64,000 bases of DNA from Polaromonas sp. (GTDB taxonomy: Bacteria; Pseudomonadota; Gammaproteobacteria; Burkholderiales; Burkholderiaceae_C): positions 294,749-358,748 of the forward strand of contig NZ_JABBPE010000005.1 in the NCBI RefSeq assembly GCF_012927455.1. Direction: 5' to 3'. Positions 1 through 10,340 of this stretch are shown here, piece by piece. A program made the translations under genes and the position numbers. The notes beneath the pieces were generated by a model, which did not search any database, was not told the origin of the DNA, and saw only the letters and a list, made by a program, of their open reading frames with translations. Position 1 is the first letter of the stretch; each line of letters opens with the position of its first letter.

Positions 1-303
1 GCCTGCGGTCGCGGCGCGTTGGCCTGGTTTCTAGCCACGAAGCCCATGGTGTTGCTAGGCGAAGCCAGCTACGCCCTGTATCTCTTGCACTGGCCATTGT
101 GGTTCATCATTACCGACTATCTGGTGAATGACCTGCAAAGGTTCCAGCAGGGGCCCAGCCATTTCGTGGCCTGCGTGGTGCCAATGATCGCGGCGAGCCT
201 TCTCACTTTCAAATTTCTTGAGCAACCTGCAAATCGCTTTCTGAAAAAGGCCTTGTCGTCCGGCAAGAGAGCAGATAAAAAACTGATGGAGGCGGTCTCA
301 TGA
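1..303 (+). CDS. Acyltransferase 3 family protein, C-terminal part
   Basis: The reading frame is open to the left edge, so only the last roughly 100 residues are present. They contain the family's late membrane signature, GEASYALYLLHWPLW, followed by a second hydrophobic helix and a short basic tail ending a few residues after a LEQPANRF segment. That arrangement is typical of OafA/YrhL-like membrane O-acyltransferases, which acylate surface sugars at the inner membrane. The substrate cannot be told from this fragment. The stop codon overlaps a possible ATG (ATGA at 300), which hints at an operon partner downstream, but the sequence soon runs into the 3' end of pabB on the other strand. Confidence 0.8.
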   Translation, partial: ACGRGALAWFLATKPMVLLGEASYALYLLHWPLWFIITDYLVNDLQRFQQGPSHFVACVVPMIAASLLTFKFLEQPANRFLKKALSSGKRADKKLMEAVS

Positions 304-671
304 GTGCGCCGGAAAACAAAGCAGGTTTTCTGCCGGCAGAACAAATTCCCAAAGTAGCCGACGGCTGGCGAATAGGAAAATCTGCTCAGTTCATTCGAGC
401 CGGTATCCGCCCTCTAAGGCTGTTGACAAAGGCCCAGCCCTGCACCCGCTTCACGTCGTCCACCCGCACCACGGCCTCGGTCAGCTTTCCATCGCGCAAC
501 GCCAGCGCCCTCCCCACGCCTGGCAGCAAGCCACAAGCGAGCGGCGGCGTCAGCCAGCAGCCATCGATCAGCATGGCTACATTGCCGCGCGTGCATTCGG
601 TGATTTCGCCTTCGGTGTTCCACAGCACGGTGTCAAACACGCCGGGCTGGATGGGCGTAAAGGCGTCGTAA
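300..671 (+). CDS. ATGA-coupled reading frame, probably truncated or spurious
   Basis: This frame starts at an ATG that overlaps the acyltransferase stop by four bases, the usual mark of translational coupling. Only the first 28 or so codons are unique. The rest lies antisense to the pabB C-terminus and has the Arg/Ser/Thr-rich composition of a shadow frame. It may be the surviving start of a gene that followed the acyltransferase and was cut off at a rearrangement next to pabB, or it may be no gene at all. I do not recognise the N-terminus. Confidence 0.2.
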   Translation: MSAPENKAGFLPAEQIPKVADGWRIGKSAQFIRAGIRPLRLLTKAQPCTRFTSSTRTTASVSFPSRNASALPTPGSKPQASGGVSQQPSISMATLPRVHSVISPSVFHSTVSNTPGWMGVKAS

Positions 672-2167
672 TGCGCGCGGCGGGTGGTTTTGAAACGCAC
701 GAATTCGCCGTGGGCTTCGTCCAGCGGGCACCCGGCCAGTTGCAGGCGCACTCGGGCCGGTGATGCGTCCATGACAAAGGCTTGGGCGCGCGCCTGACCC
801 TGGGCATTGAGCAGCAGGCGCACGCGCCACAAGCCCTGCGGGTGGACTTGCACCAGTTCGTGCAGACAGTGGCGGACCTTGGCCGGGTTCCAGGCGTAGC
901 CAAAATGCGCGGCCGCGCCGGCCAGACGCTGCAGGTGCTCGGCGCTGTGGCGCAGCCGGCCATCTTGCAGCGCCAGGGTTTCCAGCAGGTCAAACGGCAG
1001 GCTGGCCCGCTCGACAAACGCGCGCTTGTGGCGCCATTCCTGCCATTCGGCCGGCGGCACGGCGTCCGAGGTGATGCCGCTGCCAATGCCGCAGCGCAGT
1101 GTGCGGCCCCGCACGGTGACGGTGCGAATCGGCACGTTGAAGGTGGCTCTTATGCCCTGCCCCGGCTCACCCGGCCGCACCACGCCGATGGCGCCGCAGT
1201 AGACGCCGCGCGGACCGGCTTCCAGCGTGCGGATCATCTGCATGGCCCCCACCTTCGGCGCTCCGGTGACGGAGCCGCAGGGAAACAGCGCGCCAAACAC
1301 GTCGGCCAGCGTGGTGCCAGCGCGGGTGCGGGCCAGCACGTCGGACGTCATCTGCCACACGCTGGGCAGCGCCTCGGTATGGAAAAGGCGCGGCACCCGC
1401 ACGCTAAAGGGCTCGGCAATGCGCGAGATATCGTTGCGCAGCAGGTCCACGATCATGACGTTTTCGGCGCGCTCCTTGGGCGAGGCGCGCAGGGCTTGGG
1501 CCTGGTCGGCGTCGTCTTGCGGCGTGGCGCCGCGCGCGGCGGTTCCCTTCATGGGCCGAGCCAGGATGTGGCCGCCGCGCCAGTCAAAAAACAGCTCGGG
1601 CGACACCGACAGCAGCTGCCCGTCGCCTGTGTGGCCGGTGTCGATGAAGGCCGCGTAGCCGCCCGGCTGGGCGCGCTGCAGGGCGGCGAACAGGGCCTGC
1701 GCCGCGTTTTCTGTCGGTTCGCCCTGCCAGGCGCCCTCCAGCAGTGCCGTGAAGTTGACCTGGTACAACTCGCCGCCTGCGATGGCACGCTGGATCTGGT
1801 CCATGGCCGCGTCAAATGCGGGGCGCAAACAGCTTTCATGCCACTGCACCTGGGCGGTGGCGCCCGTGCCGGCGAAGCGGTCCTCGGGCCAGGGCAAGGC
1901 TTGGTCATGCACGGCAAACCAGGCCAGCGGTCCGTCGGGCGCGTGCACGGCCAGGGCGGCGTCAAAGGCAGTGGCAGCTTCGTAGCGCAGGTAGCCCACG
2001 CACCAGCGGCCCTGCAGCGCAGCGGCCTGCACGGCGTCGAGCACGGGCCGCACCTCGGCCAGTTCATGCGCGACCAATACCGCGCGCGGCGTGCCGAAGG
2101 CGTGGCGCAGGCGCGGCGCGGCACTGTCGTGCGGATCGGCGAAGTCAATCCGTGAATTAGGGGTCAT
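386..2167 (-). CDS. pabB: Bifunctional aminodeoxychorismate synthase component I / aminodeoxychorismate lyase
   Basis: This is a 593-residue fusion for p-aminobenzoate and folate synthesis. Residues 1 to about 385 are a chorismate-binding PabB domain, with GELYQVNFT near 132, PMKGT at 205-209 carrying the lysine used in aminodeoxychorismate formation, ERAENVMIVDLLRND near 233, and the CGSVTGAPK block near 297. Residues about 390-593 are a fold-type IV PLP enzyme (PabC), with the probable Schiff-base lysine K493 in FKTTRR and the TEGEITECTRGNV block near 518. The fusion lets one polypeptide turn chorismate plus ammonia into p-aminobenzoate. The glutaminase PabA is not encoded here. The gene is intact. 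A 50-bp dispersed repeat lies just upstream. Confidence 0.93.
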   Translation of the reverse strand: MTPNSRIDFADPHDSAAPRLRHAFGTPRAVLVAHELAEVRPVLDAVQAAALQGRWCVGYLRYEAATAFDAALAVHAPDGPLAWFAVHDQALPWPEDRFAGTGATAQVQWHESCLRPAFDAAMDQIQRAIAGGELYQVNFTALLEGAWQGEPTENAAQALFAALQRAQPGGYAAFIDTGHTGDGQLLSVSPELFFDWRGGHILARPMKGTAARGATPQDDADQAQALRASPKERAENVMIVDLLRNDISRIAEPFSVRVPRLFHTEALPSVWQMTSDVLARTRAGTTLADVFGALFPCGSVTGAPKVGAMQMIRTLEAGPRGVYCGAIGVVRPGEPGQGIRATFNVPIRTVTVRGRTLRCGIGSGITSDAVPPAEWQEWRHKRAFVERASLPFDLLETLALQDGRLRHSAEHLQRLAGAAAHFGYAWNPAKVRHCLHELVQVHPQGLWRVRLLLNAQGQARAQAFVMDASPARVRLQLAGCPLDEAHGEFVRFKTTRRAHYDAFTPIQPGVFDTVLWNTEGEITECTRGNVAMLIDGCWLTPPLACGLLPGVGRALALRDGKLTEAVVRVDDVKRVQGWAFVNSLRGRIPARMN

Positions 2168-2174
2168 ATTGGCA

Positions 2175-2222
2175 TCTAGCGCCCGCCGGACGGGCGCGAG
2201 CAGCTATCAAAACAGGAGTATT
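2175..2222. repeat. Dispersed ~50-bp repeat, copy between pabB and nadA
   Basis: This is one copy of the dispersed family whose recurring core is CAGCTATCAAAACAGGAG on one side and a TCTAGCGCCCG block on the other. Here the two halves surround a short GC hairpin (CGCCCGCCGGACGGGCG). It lies directly upstream of pabB. Compare the copies at 11209, 12170, 36760, 39605, 48075, 51287, 60225 and 62231. Confidence 0.75.
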
Positions 2223-2281
2223 TTGGCCGTATCCATGCGTACGCCAGGCTCTGCCGGTGGTGCCGACCCGGCGCGCGGGCT

Positions 2282-3418
2282 TTATGCCGCGCCAAAGTGC
2301 GGCACCAGCCCGGCGGTGGGCTGACCCTTACTGAGCGCAGCCGTGAAAACCAGCATGCGGTCAATCGGCAGGCGCGCGCGCAGGCCCAGCACCGGATCGA
2401 CTTGCACCTCGTTCGCGCCGGTTTCCAGCACCTGCGCCAGCCCGGCCAGTCCGTTCAAGGCCATCCACGGGCAATGGGCGCAGCTCTTGCAGGTGGCGCT
2501 GTTGCCGGCCGTCGGTGCTTCGATAAAGATTTTCCCGGGGTTCAGGGTGCTCAGCTTGTGCATCATGCCGCTGTCGGTGGCGACGATGAATTCCGGCGCA
2601 TCCATCTCGCGTACGGCCCGCAAAATAGCCGAGGTCGAGCCAACGGCATCGGCCAGCGCCACCACGTCGGGCGGGGATTCGGGGTGTACCAGCACCTTGG
2701 CCTGGGGGTGCTCTTTCATCAAAGCCTGAAGCTCGAAGGCCTTGAACTCATCGTGAACGATGCAGGCGCCATTCCACATCAGCATGTCGGCGCCGGTTTC
2801 ACGCTGGATGTAGCCGCCCAGATGCCGATCAGGCGCCCAGAGGATTTTCTGACCCTGGTCTTTTAGCGCACGCACGATGTCGACGGCGCAACTTGATGTC
2901 ACCAGCCAGTCGGAGCGCGCCTTTACCGCCGCGCTGGTGTTGGCATACACCACCACTGTGCGATCTGGGTGAGCGTCACAAAACGCGCTGAACTCGTCAA
3001 TCGGGCAGCCGAGATCCAGCGAGCAGGTGGCGTCCAGATCGGGCATCAGCACGCGTTTTTCGGGCGACAGGATTTTGGCGGTTTCGCCCATGAAGCGCAC
3101 ACCCGACACCACCAGCGTCTGCGCGGCGTGGTCGCGGCCAAAACGCGCCATTTCCAGCGAATCGGACACGATGCCACCGGTTTCCTCGGCCAGGTCTTGC
3201 AGATCGGGGTGTACGTAGTAGTGCGACACCATGACGGCGTTGCGCGCTTTCAGCAAGCCGCGAATTCGCTCTTTCAGCGCAGCCCGCTCGGTTTGCGTCG
3301 GCTCAACCGGCACGCGCGCCCAGGCGTGGCGCGTGGCGCAGGCCTTGCCAGCTTTGGCGCCGACGGCGTTCAGGGGCTGCTCGTAATCGACCTGGATGCG
3401 GGAAATGACTGGACTCAT
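2282..3418 (-). CDS. nadA: Quinolinate synthase (iron-sulfur)
   Basis: NadA condenses iminoaspartate with dihydroxyacetone phosphate to give quinolinate, the precursor of NAD, in the cytoplasm. The 378-residue protein has the [10 protein letters not shown] segment near residue 65, the first cluster cysteine in TCSLDLGCP near 132, a central [10 protein letters not shown] segment, and a C-terminal [10 protein letters not shown] block. Together these supply the three conserved [4Fe-4S] ligands. The start codon overlaps the nadC stop as ATGA, so nadC and nadA are translationally coupled, with nadC first. The aspartate oxidase or dehydrogenase that would feed this step is not in the window. Confidence 0.96.
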   Translation of the reverse strand: MSPVISRIQVDYEQPLNAVGAKAGKACATRHAWARVPVEPTQTERAALKERIRGLLKARNAVMVSHYYVHPDLQDLAEETGGIVSDSLEMARFGRDHAAQTLVVSGVRFMGETAKILSPEKRVLMPDLDATCSLDLGCPIDEFSAFCDAHPDRTVVVYANTSAAVKARSDWLVTSSCAVDIVRALKDQGQKILWAPDRHLGGYIQRETGADMLMWNGACIVHDEFKAFELQALMKEHPQAKVLVHPESPPDVVALADAVGSTSAILRAVREMDAPEFIVATDSGMMHKLSTLNPGKIFIEAPTAGNSATCKSCAHCPWMALNGLAGLAQVLETGANEVQVDPVLGLRARLPIDRMLVFTAALSKGQPTAGLVPHFGAA

Positions 3419-4299
3419 GGCTGGCCTCCTTGCTGCACCTCAAAGCGCATCGAAAAATCAATCGCCTGCACGTCCTTGGTCAACGTGCCAATGGAAATGC
3501 GGTCCACGCCGGTTTCGGCCAGCGCGCGCAGGCCGTCCAGCGTGACGCCACCCGAAATCTCCAGAACCGCCCGCCCGGCATTGAGGCGAACCGCTTCCCT
3601 CAAGCTGGGCAGGTCCATGTTGTCGAGCAGCACCATGCGCGCACCGGCGGCCAGCGCCCGCGTCAACTGGTCCAGCGTTTCGACTTCGATCTCGACAAAA
3701 TCAGCTTGCGCGGCGACCTGTGCGGCCTGCTGCAAGACCTGCGCGATGCCGCCGGTCGCAGCGATATGGTTTTCCTTGATCAGCACCGCGTCGTACAGGC
3801 CGACGCGGTGGTTGGTACCGCCGCCGGTCAGGACCGCGTACTTCTGCGCCAGGCGCAGGCCAGGCAGGGTTTTTCGTGTGTCCACGATCTTGGCCTTTGT
3901 GCCGGCCACGATGGCCACATAAGTAGCGGTTTTACTGGCAACTGCGCTTAAAAGCTGCAAAAAATTCAGCGCCGTGCGCTCACCCGTCAACAGGGCACGG
4001 GCCTGGCCCTGCACCTCGAACACCACCTGATTGACCTGGCAGCGCTCGCCGTCCTGCAAATGCCAGACCAGCGTTGCCTGCGGATCGAGCTGCCTGAAAG
4101 CGGCCTCCACCCAGGCGCTGCCGCAAATCACGGCGCGCTCGCGGGCCAGCACCTGCGCCTTCGCCTGCAAACCGGGGGCAATCAGGGTTGCGGTCAAGTC
4201 GCCCGAGCCCACGTCTTCGGCCAGCGCGCGCGCCACATCTTCCTGCGCCAGCCGGGCAAGCGCCTCGGCAGAAAAATTGAATGACTTGGGCATGCGCAA
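3415..4299 (-). CDS. nadC: Nicotinate-nucleotide pyrophosphorylase (carboxylating)
   Basis: NadC converts quinolinate and phosphoribosyl pyrophosphate to nicotinate mononucleotide, the step after NadA. The protein is 294 residues, normal for the family. It shows [14 protein letters not shown] near the N-terminus, the [16 protein letters not shown] block, [30 protein letters not shown], and a C-terminal [11 protein letters not shown] plus DRISIGTLT phosphate-binding region. It overlaps nadA by four bases and is divergent from panD, sharing the gap at 4300-4483. Confidence 0.96.
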   Translation of the reverse strand: MRMPKSFNFSAEALARLAQEDVARALAEDVGSGDLTATLIAPGLQAKAQVLARERAVICGSAWVEAAFRQLDPQATLVWHLQDGERCQVNQVVFEVQGQARALLTGERTALNFLQLLSAVASKTATYVAIVAGTKAKIVDTRKTLPGLRLAQKYAVLTGGGTNHRVGLYDAVLIKENHIAATGGIAQVLQQAAQVAAQADFVEIEVETLDQLTRALAAGARMVLLDNMDLPSLREAVRLNAGRAVLEISGGVTLDGLRALAETGVDRISIGTLTKDVQAIDFSMRFEVQQGGQP

Positions 4300-4483
4300 T
4301 CCGGGTAAAAAATGTCGATGAAAAGGCGAACTGTACAGTGACCTAAACTAGGGGTAAATCCGTGGGGTCTGTCGCCAAGCAAGGTTACAGCCCGTCAAAA
4401 CCCATGGCGCCCCGGTGGTTGCCGGGCAGCCTGGCGCAAGCGGCCCAGCCAGCCTTTTTCCATTGTCCTCAATCCTTCCCGCC

Positions 4484-4864
4484 ATGTTCAGAACCCTGCT
4501 TAAATCGAAGATTCACCGCGCCAGCGTGACGCACTGCGAGCTCAATTACGAAGGCTCCTGCGCGATTGACGAAGACCTGCTGGACGCCGCCAACCTGGGC
4601 GAAAACGAGCAGGTGCATATCTGGAACATCAACAACGGCGAGCGCTTCATCACCTACGCCATCCGGGCCGAACGCGGCAGCCGCATCATTTCGGTGAATG
4701 GCTCGGCAGCACGCCGCGCCGCAGTCGGTGACCTGGTGATCATTGCCGCGTTTGCCCAGGTCGATGAAAAGGAAGTCGCCAGCTTTGCGCCAAAGCTGGT
4801 GTTCGTCAATCCGGACAACCGCATCAAGGAAGAGCGCTCGACCATCCCGGTGCAGATGGCCTGA
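4484..4864 (+). CDS. panD: Aspartate 1-decarboxylase precursor
   Basis: PanD makes beta-alanine for pantothenate and CoA. It is translated as a proenzyme that cleaves itself to create a pyruvoyl cofactor. The 126-residue product shows the cleavage site G24-S25 in NYEGSCAID and the usual N-terminus [12 protein letters not shown]. The frame stays open upstream to 4415, but the ATG at 4484 gives the exact family N-terminus. The gene starts the plus-strand cofactor run. panB and panC, which use its product, lie 4.5 kb downstream beyond the biotin genes. Confidence 0.96.
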   Translation: MFRTLLKSKIHRASVTHCELNYEGSCAIDEDLLDAANLGENEQVHIWNINNGERFITYAIRAERGSRIISVNGSAARRAAVGDLVIIAAFAQVDEKEVASFAPKLVFVNPDNRIKEERSTIPVQMA

Positions 4865-4917
4865 CCGGACGGCGCGCTCAGCCCTTCGATCCCCTTTTTG
4901 CTTTACCCATCAGGTCC

Positions 4918-6267
4918 ATGCACAACGCATCAATGATCCAGCGCAGCCTGCGCCATGTCTGGCACCCCTGTACCCAGATGAAGCTGCACGAAGCTTACCC
5001 GCCGCTGCCGATTGCGCGGGCCGACGGCGTGTGGCTTTATGACTTCGAAGGCCGGCGCTACCTGGACGGCGTCAGTTCCTGGTGGGTCAACCTGTTCGGC
5101 CACAACCATCCACATATCAAGGCAGCGCTGGTTGACCAGCTGGACCGCCTTGACCATGTCATGCTGGCCGGTTTCACGCACCAGCCGGTGGTCGAGCTGT
5201 CCGAGCGGCTGGGCGCCCTGACCGGCCTGGGCCATGCCTTTTACGGCAGCGACGGCGCCAGCGCCACCGAGATTGCCCTGAAGATGAGCGCGCATTACTG
5301 GCGCAACACCGGCAGGCCTGAAAAGTGCCGATTTATCGGACTGGCTGGCGGCTACCACGGCGAAACAGTGGGTGCGCTGGCGGTCACCGACATTGCCATT
5401 TTCCGGGAAGCCTATGCGCCGCTGGTGCGGCTGGCCGCCACCGTGCCCAGCCCCGATGCCCGTGCAGCCTTGCCCGGCCAGAGCGCTGCCGATGCGGCAC
5501 ACCGCGCGGCGGCGGGCTTGCAGGACTGGCTGGAAGAGCACCATGCGCAGACCGCCGCCCTCATCGTCGAGCCCCTGGTGCAGTGCGCTGCCGGCATGGC
5601 CATGCACGACGCCAGTTATTTGCGCGCGGCGCGCGCGCTGTGCGACCGCTACGAGGTGCATCTGATTGCCGACGAGATCGCGACCGGCTTTGGCCGCACC
5701 GGCACGATGTTTGCACACCAGCAGGCGGGCATCCGGCCCGACTTCATCTGCCTTTCCAAAGGGCTCACCGGCGGCACGCTGCCGCTGTCGGCTGTACTGA
5801 CCACCGACACGGTCTACAACGCTTTTTACGACGACGAGGTGGCGCGGGGCTTTTTGCATTCGCATTCCTACACCGGCAATCCGCTGGCCTGCAGGGCTGC
5901 GCTGGCCACGCTGGAACTGTTTGAACAAACCGACGTGCTCGGTCACAACGCCCTGCTTGCGCAAACGCTAGACCAGGCCTTTGCACCGCTGACCCGGCAC
6001 CCCTCGGTTCGACACGCGCGCCGGCAGGGCATGATCTGGGCCTGGGACATTGACGAAGGTTTTGACGGCGCAAGTCCACAGCCCGGATTTGCGGGCCGCT
6101 ACGCGCGGCATGCCATGGCGCACGGCGTGGTGCTGCGCCCGATCGGCAACACGCTTTATGCCATGCCGCCCTATATCCTCGACGCGCAAACGGCCGTCCA
6201 TCTGGCACACGGCGCACTTGCCGCACTTGAAGCCACGCTGGCCGACCAGGGCAATACCAATGGCTGA
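4918..6267 (+). CDS. bioA: Adenosylmethionine-8-amino-7-oxononanoate aminotransferase
   Basis: BioA transfers an amino group from S-adenosylmethionine to 7-keto-8-aminopelargonate to make diaminopelargonate in biotin synthesis. The 449-residue class III aminotransferase shows WHPCTQM, the VSSWWVNLFGHNHP segment, YGSDGASATEIALKM, the cofactor-site sequence DEIATGFGRTG, and the PLP lysine in CLSKGLTGGTLPLS. It overlaps bioD by eight bases. Together with bioD, bioF and bioB it forms a close-packed biotin operon. Confidence 0.97.
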   Translation: MHNASMIQRSLRHVWHPCTQMKLHEAYPPLPIARADGVWLYDFEGRRYLDGVSSWWVNLFGHNHPHIKAALVDQLDRLDHVMLAGFTHQPVVELSERLGALTGLGHAFYGSDGASATEIALKMSAHYWRNTGRPEKCRFIGLAGGYHGETVGALAVTDIAIFREAYAPLVRLAATVPSPDARAALPGQSAADAAHRAAAGLQDWLEEHHAQTAALIVEPLVQCAAGMAMHDASYLRAARALCDRYEVHLIADEIATGFGRTGTMFAHQQAGIRPDFICLSKGLTGGTLPLSAVLTTDTVYNAFYDDEVARGFLHSHSYTGNPLACRAALATLELFEQTDVLGHNALLAQTLDQAFAPLTRHPSVRHARRQGMIWAWDIDEGFDGASPQPGFAGRYARHAMAHGVVLRPIGNTLYAMPPYILDAQTAVHLAHGALAALEATLADQGNTNG

Positions 6268-6952
6268 AAGCGAAAAACCGACGCTGTCTCTTTTCATCAC
6301 CGGCACCGACACGGGCGTGGGCAAGACGCTGGTCAGCACCGCCTTGCTCTATGCCCTGGCACGCCACCATCTGCGCGTCACCGGCATGAAGCCAGTGGCA
6401 GCAGGCACCGAATTCATCGGTAGCGTGGAAATCAATACCGACGTGTTCGCGCTGCGCGCCGCCTCCACCTGCGCCGTGCCGCCCGAACTCGACAACCCGG
6501 TGCTTTTGCCCGACCCGGTGTCGCCGCATATTGCCGCGGCCCGTGCCGGCGTCAAGATTGACGTCGCGCATCTGGTGGCCTGCCACCGCGCGCTGGCGGC
6601 GCTGGCCGACGCGGTGGTGGTCGAAGGCGCAGGCGGATTTGAGGTGCCGCTTTCGGCAACCGAGACCGGCGCCGACCTGGCCCAGGCGCTAGGCTTGCCG
6701 GTGGTGCTGGTGGTGGGCTTGCGGCTGGGCTGCCTGAACCATGCGCTGCTCACGGCCAATGCGATACGCGCACGCGGTTTGACATTGGCTGGCTGGGTCG
6801 CCAACCACCTGGACGCCGCCATGCTGGCGCAGCAGGACAACATCGCCTTTCTGCAGCAAAAGCTCGGGGCGCCGCTGCTGGCGACTATTCCCCACCAGCG
6901 CGTGCCCGATCCTCGCGCTTTGACTTTCAAGCTTCCACTGGAGTGGCAATGA
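6260..6952 (+). CDS. bioD: Dethiobiotin synthetase
   Basis: BioD closes the ureido ring of dethiobiotin from diaminopelargonate, CO2 and ATP. The 230-residue protein begins with a P-loop, [12 protein letters not shown], at residues 12-23 and has MKPVAAG and [13 protein letters not shown], both typical of the family. The frame is open upstream to 6050, but that part is antisense and alternate-frame to bioA. The ATG at 6260 overlaps the bioA stop and gives the right N-terminus. Its own stop forms an ATGA overlap with bioF. Confidence 0.95.
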   Translation: MAESEKPTLSLFITGTDTGVGKTLVSTALLYALARHHLRVTGMKPVAAGTEFIGSVEINTDVFALRAASTCAVPPELDNPVLLPDPVSPHIAAARAGVKIDVAHLVACHRALAALADAVVVEGAGGFEVPLSATETGADLAQALGLPVVLVVGLRLGCLNHALLTANAIRARGLTLAGWVANHLDAAMLAQQDNIAFLQQKLGAPLLATIPHQRVPDPRALTFKLPLEWQ

Positions 6953-8145
6953 CACACTCCTGGCTTGACGACTTCCCGGCGCGCATCAAACAACTGGACC
7001 ATGCCCACCTGCGCCGCCGCCGCACGGTGGTTGCGCCTGACAGCGGCGCGCGTTTAATGGTCGACGGGCGCAGCATGCTGGCTTTTTGCAGCAACGACTA
7101 CCTGGGCCTGTCCACCCATCCCGACCTGGTGCGGGCAGCCTGCGCCGGCGCCCAGGCCTATGGCGTGGGCGCCGGCGGCTCGCCGCTGGTCAGCGGCCAC
7201 AGTGCCGCCAACGAGGCCCTGGAGCACGAACTGGCCAGGTTTGTGGGCCTGCCGCGCGCGCTCTACTTTTATGCCGGTTACGCCACCAACATCGGCATCA
7301 TCCCGGCACTGGTGGGAGCCGGTGATGCGATCTTTTCAGATGCACTGAACCACGCCTGCCTGATTGATGGCGCCAGGCTCTCGCGCGCGCAGGTTCACCG
7401 CTACGCGCATGCCGACCTGGCGGCCTTGAACCACGAACTGGCGCAAAGCAGCGCCCCGCGCAAGCTGGTAATCAGCGACGCGGTGTTCAGCATGGACGGC
7501 GCCTGTGCCGACATTGCCGGCCTGCTGGCACTGTGCGAACGCCACGACGCCCTGCTGCTGCTGGACGATGCGCACGGCTTTGGCGTCAAGGGCCCGCAAG
7601 GCCGCGGCAGCCTGGCCGAGGCCGGTGTGCATGGCGCCAAGGCCTCGCGCCGCGTGCTTTACATGGCCACACTGAGCAAGGCCGCCGGCGCGGCCGGTGC
7701 CTTTGTGGCGGGCGACGACGCGCTGGTCGAGTGGCTGCTGCAAAAAACCCGCAGCTATATTTTTGCCACGGCCGCGCCCCCACTGCTGGCCAGCGCCCTG
7801 AGCGCCAGCCTGCAGCGGATAGCGCAGGATGACTGGCGGCGAACCCATTTGCACCAGTTCATAGCCCGCCTGCGACGCGGCCTGACCGCTGGTCTGCATG
7901 GCAGCGAGTGGAAATTGTCCGAATCACAAACCGCCATCCAGCCGCTGCTGATTGGCCGCAACGACGAGGCCCTGGCCGCCATGGAAGGCCTGCGCGCACG
8001 CGGCATCTGGGTGCCGGCGATCCGCCCGCCGACCGTTCCCGAAGGCACGGCCCGCCTGCGTATTGCCCTGTCAGCCGCTCACACCGAGGCCGACATTGAC
8101 CAGTTGATCGACGCCCTGACCACCTTGGCCCAGGCATCCCGCTGA
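6949..8145 (+). CDS. bioF: 8-amino-7-oxononanoate synthase
   Basis: BioF condenses pimeloyl-ACP (or -CoA) with alanine, the first committed step of biotin ring assembly. It is a PLP enzyme of the alpha-oxoamine synthase family. The protein shows [39 protein letters not shown], and the PLP lysine in [15 protein letters not shown] place the start at the ATG at 6949 because it makes an ATGA overlap with bioD; a GTG two codons upstream (6943) is possible. The order bioA-bioD-bioF-bioB differs from the reaction order, as is common in operons. Confidence 0.95.
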   Translation: MTHSWLDDFPARIKQLDHAHLRRRRTVVAPDSGARLMVDGRSMLAFCSNDYLGLSTHPDLVRAACAGAQAYGVGAGGSPLVSGHSAANEALEHELARFVGLPRALYFYAGYATNIGIIPALVGAGDAIFSDALNHACLIDGARLSRAQVHRYAHADLAALNHELAQSSAPRKLVISDAVFSMDGACADIAGLLALCERHDALLLLDDAHGFGVKGPQGRGSLAEAGVHGAKASRRVLYMATLSKAAGAAGAFVAGDDALVEWLLQKTRSYIFATAAPPLLASALSASLQRIAQDDWRRTHLHQFIARLRRGLTAGLHGSEWKLSESQTAIQPLLIGRNDEALAAMEGLRARGIWVPAIRPPTVPEGTARLRIALSAAHTEADIDQLIDALTTLAQASR

Positions 8146-8205
8146 CACCATGCCAGAAACACTTCAGAGCCACTTCAAACCAACTTTCTTGAAGGAAAAC
8201 ACACC

Positions 8206-9234
8206 ATGTCCATCCCTGTAAAGCAAATCATCACCTTGCGCCGCCCCTGCACACCCGCCCCGCAGGCCAGTGAAACCGGCGCCGAGCGCTGGAGCGTTGA
8301 CGCGATCGAGGCGCTGTTTGAGCTGCCTTTTCCCGAGCTGATGCACCGCGCGCAACTAGTTCACCGCGAGAACTTCGACCCCACGCGCATTGAATTTGCC
8401 ACGTTGTTGTCCGTCAAGACCGGCGGCTGCGCCGAGGACTGCGGCTACTGCCCGCAAGCGGCCCGCTATGACACCGGCGTAGAGGCCAGCAAACTGATGG
8501 ATACGGCCGACGTGCTGGCCGCCGCCAGGCTGGCCCAGGCGGCCGGCGCTACGCGCTTTTGCATGGGCGCAGCCTGGCGCTCACCGAAAGAGCGCGACAT
8601 CGAGAAAGTCGCCGAGCTGGTGCGCGGCGTGAAGGCGCTGGGGCTGGAGACCTGCGCCACGCTGGGCATGCTGGAAGACGGCCAGGCGCAAACGCTGCAG
8701 AGCGCCGGGCTGGACTACTACAACCACAACCTGGACAGCGCGCCCGATTTTTACGGCGACATCGTCAGCACACGCCAGTACCAGGACCGGCTCGATACGC
8801 TGGCGCGCGTGCGCAGCGCAGGCGTCAAGGTCTGCTGCGGCGGCATTGTGGGAATGGGCGAAACGCGGCGCCAGCGCGCCGGCCTGGTGGCCGAGTTGGC
8901 CAACCTCACGCCCTATCCCGAATCGGTGCCCATCAACAATCTGGTGAAGGTGCCCGGCACGCCGCTGGCCGATCAGCCTGACCTGGACCTGTTTGAATTT
9001 GTCCGCACCATCGCCGTGGCGCGCATCACCATGCCGACAGCCCGGGTCCGCCTTTCGGCCGGGCGCCAGCAGATGGGCGACGGCGTGCAGGCGCTGTGTT
9101 TTCTGGCCGGCGCCAATTCGATCTTTTATGGCGACAAGCTGCTGACCACCGGCAACCCCGACACCGAGGCCGATGTGGCCTTGCTGGAGCGCCTGGGCAT
9201 GACGCGCTCCGCGCCTGCGGCAGCTGCTACGTAA
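8206..9234 (+). CDS. bioB: Biotin synthase (radical SAM)
   Basis: BioB inserts sulfur into dethiobiotin. The 342-residue radical SAM protein carries the CxxxCxxC cluster motif in [13 protein letters not shown] near residue 70, then [10 protein letters not shown], the DYYNHNLD segment, and the late RLSAGRQQM block that carries the ligand arginine of the second iron-sulfur cluster. An AAGGA-type site precedes the ATG. It is the last gene of the bio run. A 149-base gap with no other gene separates it from panB. Confidence 0.97.
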   Translation: MSIPVKQIITLRRPCTPAPQASETGAERWSVDAIEALFELPFPELMHRAQLVHRENFDPTRIEFATLLSVKTGGCAEDCGYCPQAARYDTGVEASKLMDTADVLAAARLAQAAGATRFCMGAAWRSPKERDIEKVAELVRGVKALGLETCATLGMLEDGQAQTLQSAGLDYYNHNLDSAPDFYGDIVSTRQYQDRLDTLARVRSAGVKVCCGGIVGMGETRRQRAGLVAELANLTPYPESVPINNLVKVPGTPLADQPDLDLFEFVRTIAVARITMPTARVRLSAGRQQMGDGVQALCFLAGANSIFYGDKLLTTGNPDTEADVALLERLGMTRSAPAAAAT

Positions 9235-9383
9235 ATGAGATTGGAAGCGCTGCCGCAGACCGTGCGGTAGTGCGGTCAGAGAATGCATCGACATAGGAGG
9301 CCGGACATATGCGGTCGGAACTGTCGAATTGACGTGGAATGGCTGGAAATGGAATTAGACTTTCGCTAATTCAGGAGCACCCC

Positions 9384-10313
9384 ATGACCCCCTCTTCCGC
9401 CAACACCGCCACCACAGCCGACACCGCCAGCGCCCCTGCAGCGGGCAACGGATCGGGCTCGCCCTATGGCACGCTGCCGCCAGCGTCCATGCCCGCGTCG
9501 CGCAAGCCCATCAGCCTGCCGCGCCTGCGTGAAATGCACACGCAGGGCGAGAAAATCACCATGCTGACGGCCTATGACGCGACCTTTGCCGCCGTGGCCG
9601 ATGCCGCTGGCGTGGAATGCATATTGGTCGGCGACTCGCTGGGCATGGTCTGCCAGGGCCTGAGCAGCACCGTCGGCGTGACGCTGGAAACCATGCGGCA
9701 TCACACCGATTGCGTCAGCCGGGGCCTGCGCCGCGCGCAAGGCACGGCCTGGTTAATCAGCGATCTGCCGTTTGGCAGCTACCAGGAGTCCAAGGAATTG
9801 GCGCTGCGCAGCGCCGTAGTGCTGATGCAGGCGGGCGCGCACATGGTCAAGCTCGAAGGCGGCGGCTGGACCCTTGATACCGTGCGCTTTCTGGTTGAGC
9901 GCGGCATTCCGGTGTGCGCCCACCTGGGCCTGACGCCGCAAACCGTTCACGCGCTGGGCGGCTACCGCGTGCAGGGTAAGACCGAAGTCGCCGCGGCCAG
10001 CCTGCGCCGCGAGGCGCACGCGCTGCAAGACGCCGGCGCCGCCATGCTGGTGCTGGAGATGGTGCCTGCCGCGCTGTCGGCCGCGCTGACGCTAGAGTTG
10101 GCGCGCTGCCCCACCATAGGCATAGGCGCAGGCCTTGACACCGCCGGCCAGGTGCTGGTGCTGCACGACATGCTGGGTATGAATTTGGGCAAGATGCCGA
10201 AGTTTGTACGCAACTTCATGGAGGGCGCGCACAGCGTGCGCGGCGCCATGGAGGCCTATGTACGCGCCGTCAAAGACGGCAGCTTTCCGGTCAACGCCAG
10301 CCACGCCTGGTAG
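9384..10313 (+). CDS. panB: 3-methyl-2-oxobutanoate hydroxymethyltransferase
   Basis: PanB makes ketopantoate from ketoisovalerate using methylene-tetrahydrofolate. The ATG at 9384 has an AGGAG site nine bases upstream. The frame is also open back to 9339, without a comparable site. The first roughly 45 residues are a low-complexity Ala/Ser/Thr/Pro-rich extension. The catalytic domain follows, with [10 protein letters not shown], the metal-binding VGDSLGMV block, VKLEGG, and [20 protein letters not shown]. panC follows after 27 bases. Confidence 0.95.
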   Translation: MTPSSANTATTADTASAPAAGNGSGSPYGTLPPASMPASRKPISLPRLREMHTQGEKITMLTAYDATFAAVADAAGVECILVGDSLGMVCQGLSSTVGVTLETMRHHTDCVSRGLRRAQGTAWLISDLPFGSYQESKELALRSAVVLMQAGAHMVKLEGGGWTLDTVRFLVERGIPVCAHLGLTPQTVHALGGYRVQGKTEVAAASLRREAHALQDAGAAMLVLEMVPAALSAALTLELARCPTIGIGAGLDTAGQVLVLHDMLGMNLGKMPKFVRNFMEGAHSVRGAMEAYVRAVKDGSFPVNASHAW

Positions 10314-10340
10314 TTAGCCCTCCCCCTTCAAGGACAAAAA

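Noticed and set aside
782..2155. 457-codon open frame on the plus strand
   Set aside because: It is antisense to pabB, has His/Gly/Arg-rich composition typical of shadow frames in G+C-rich DNA, and no family resemblance. The minus-strand frame has all PabB and PabC motifs.
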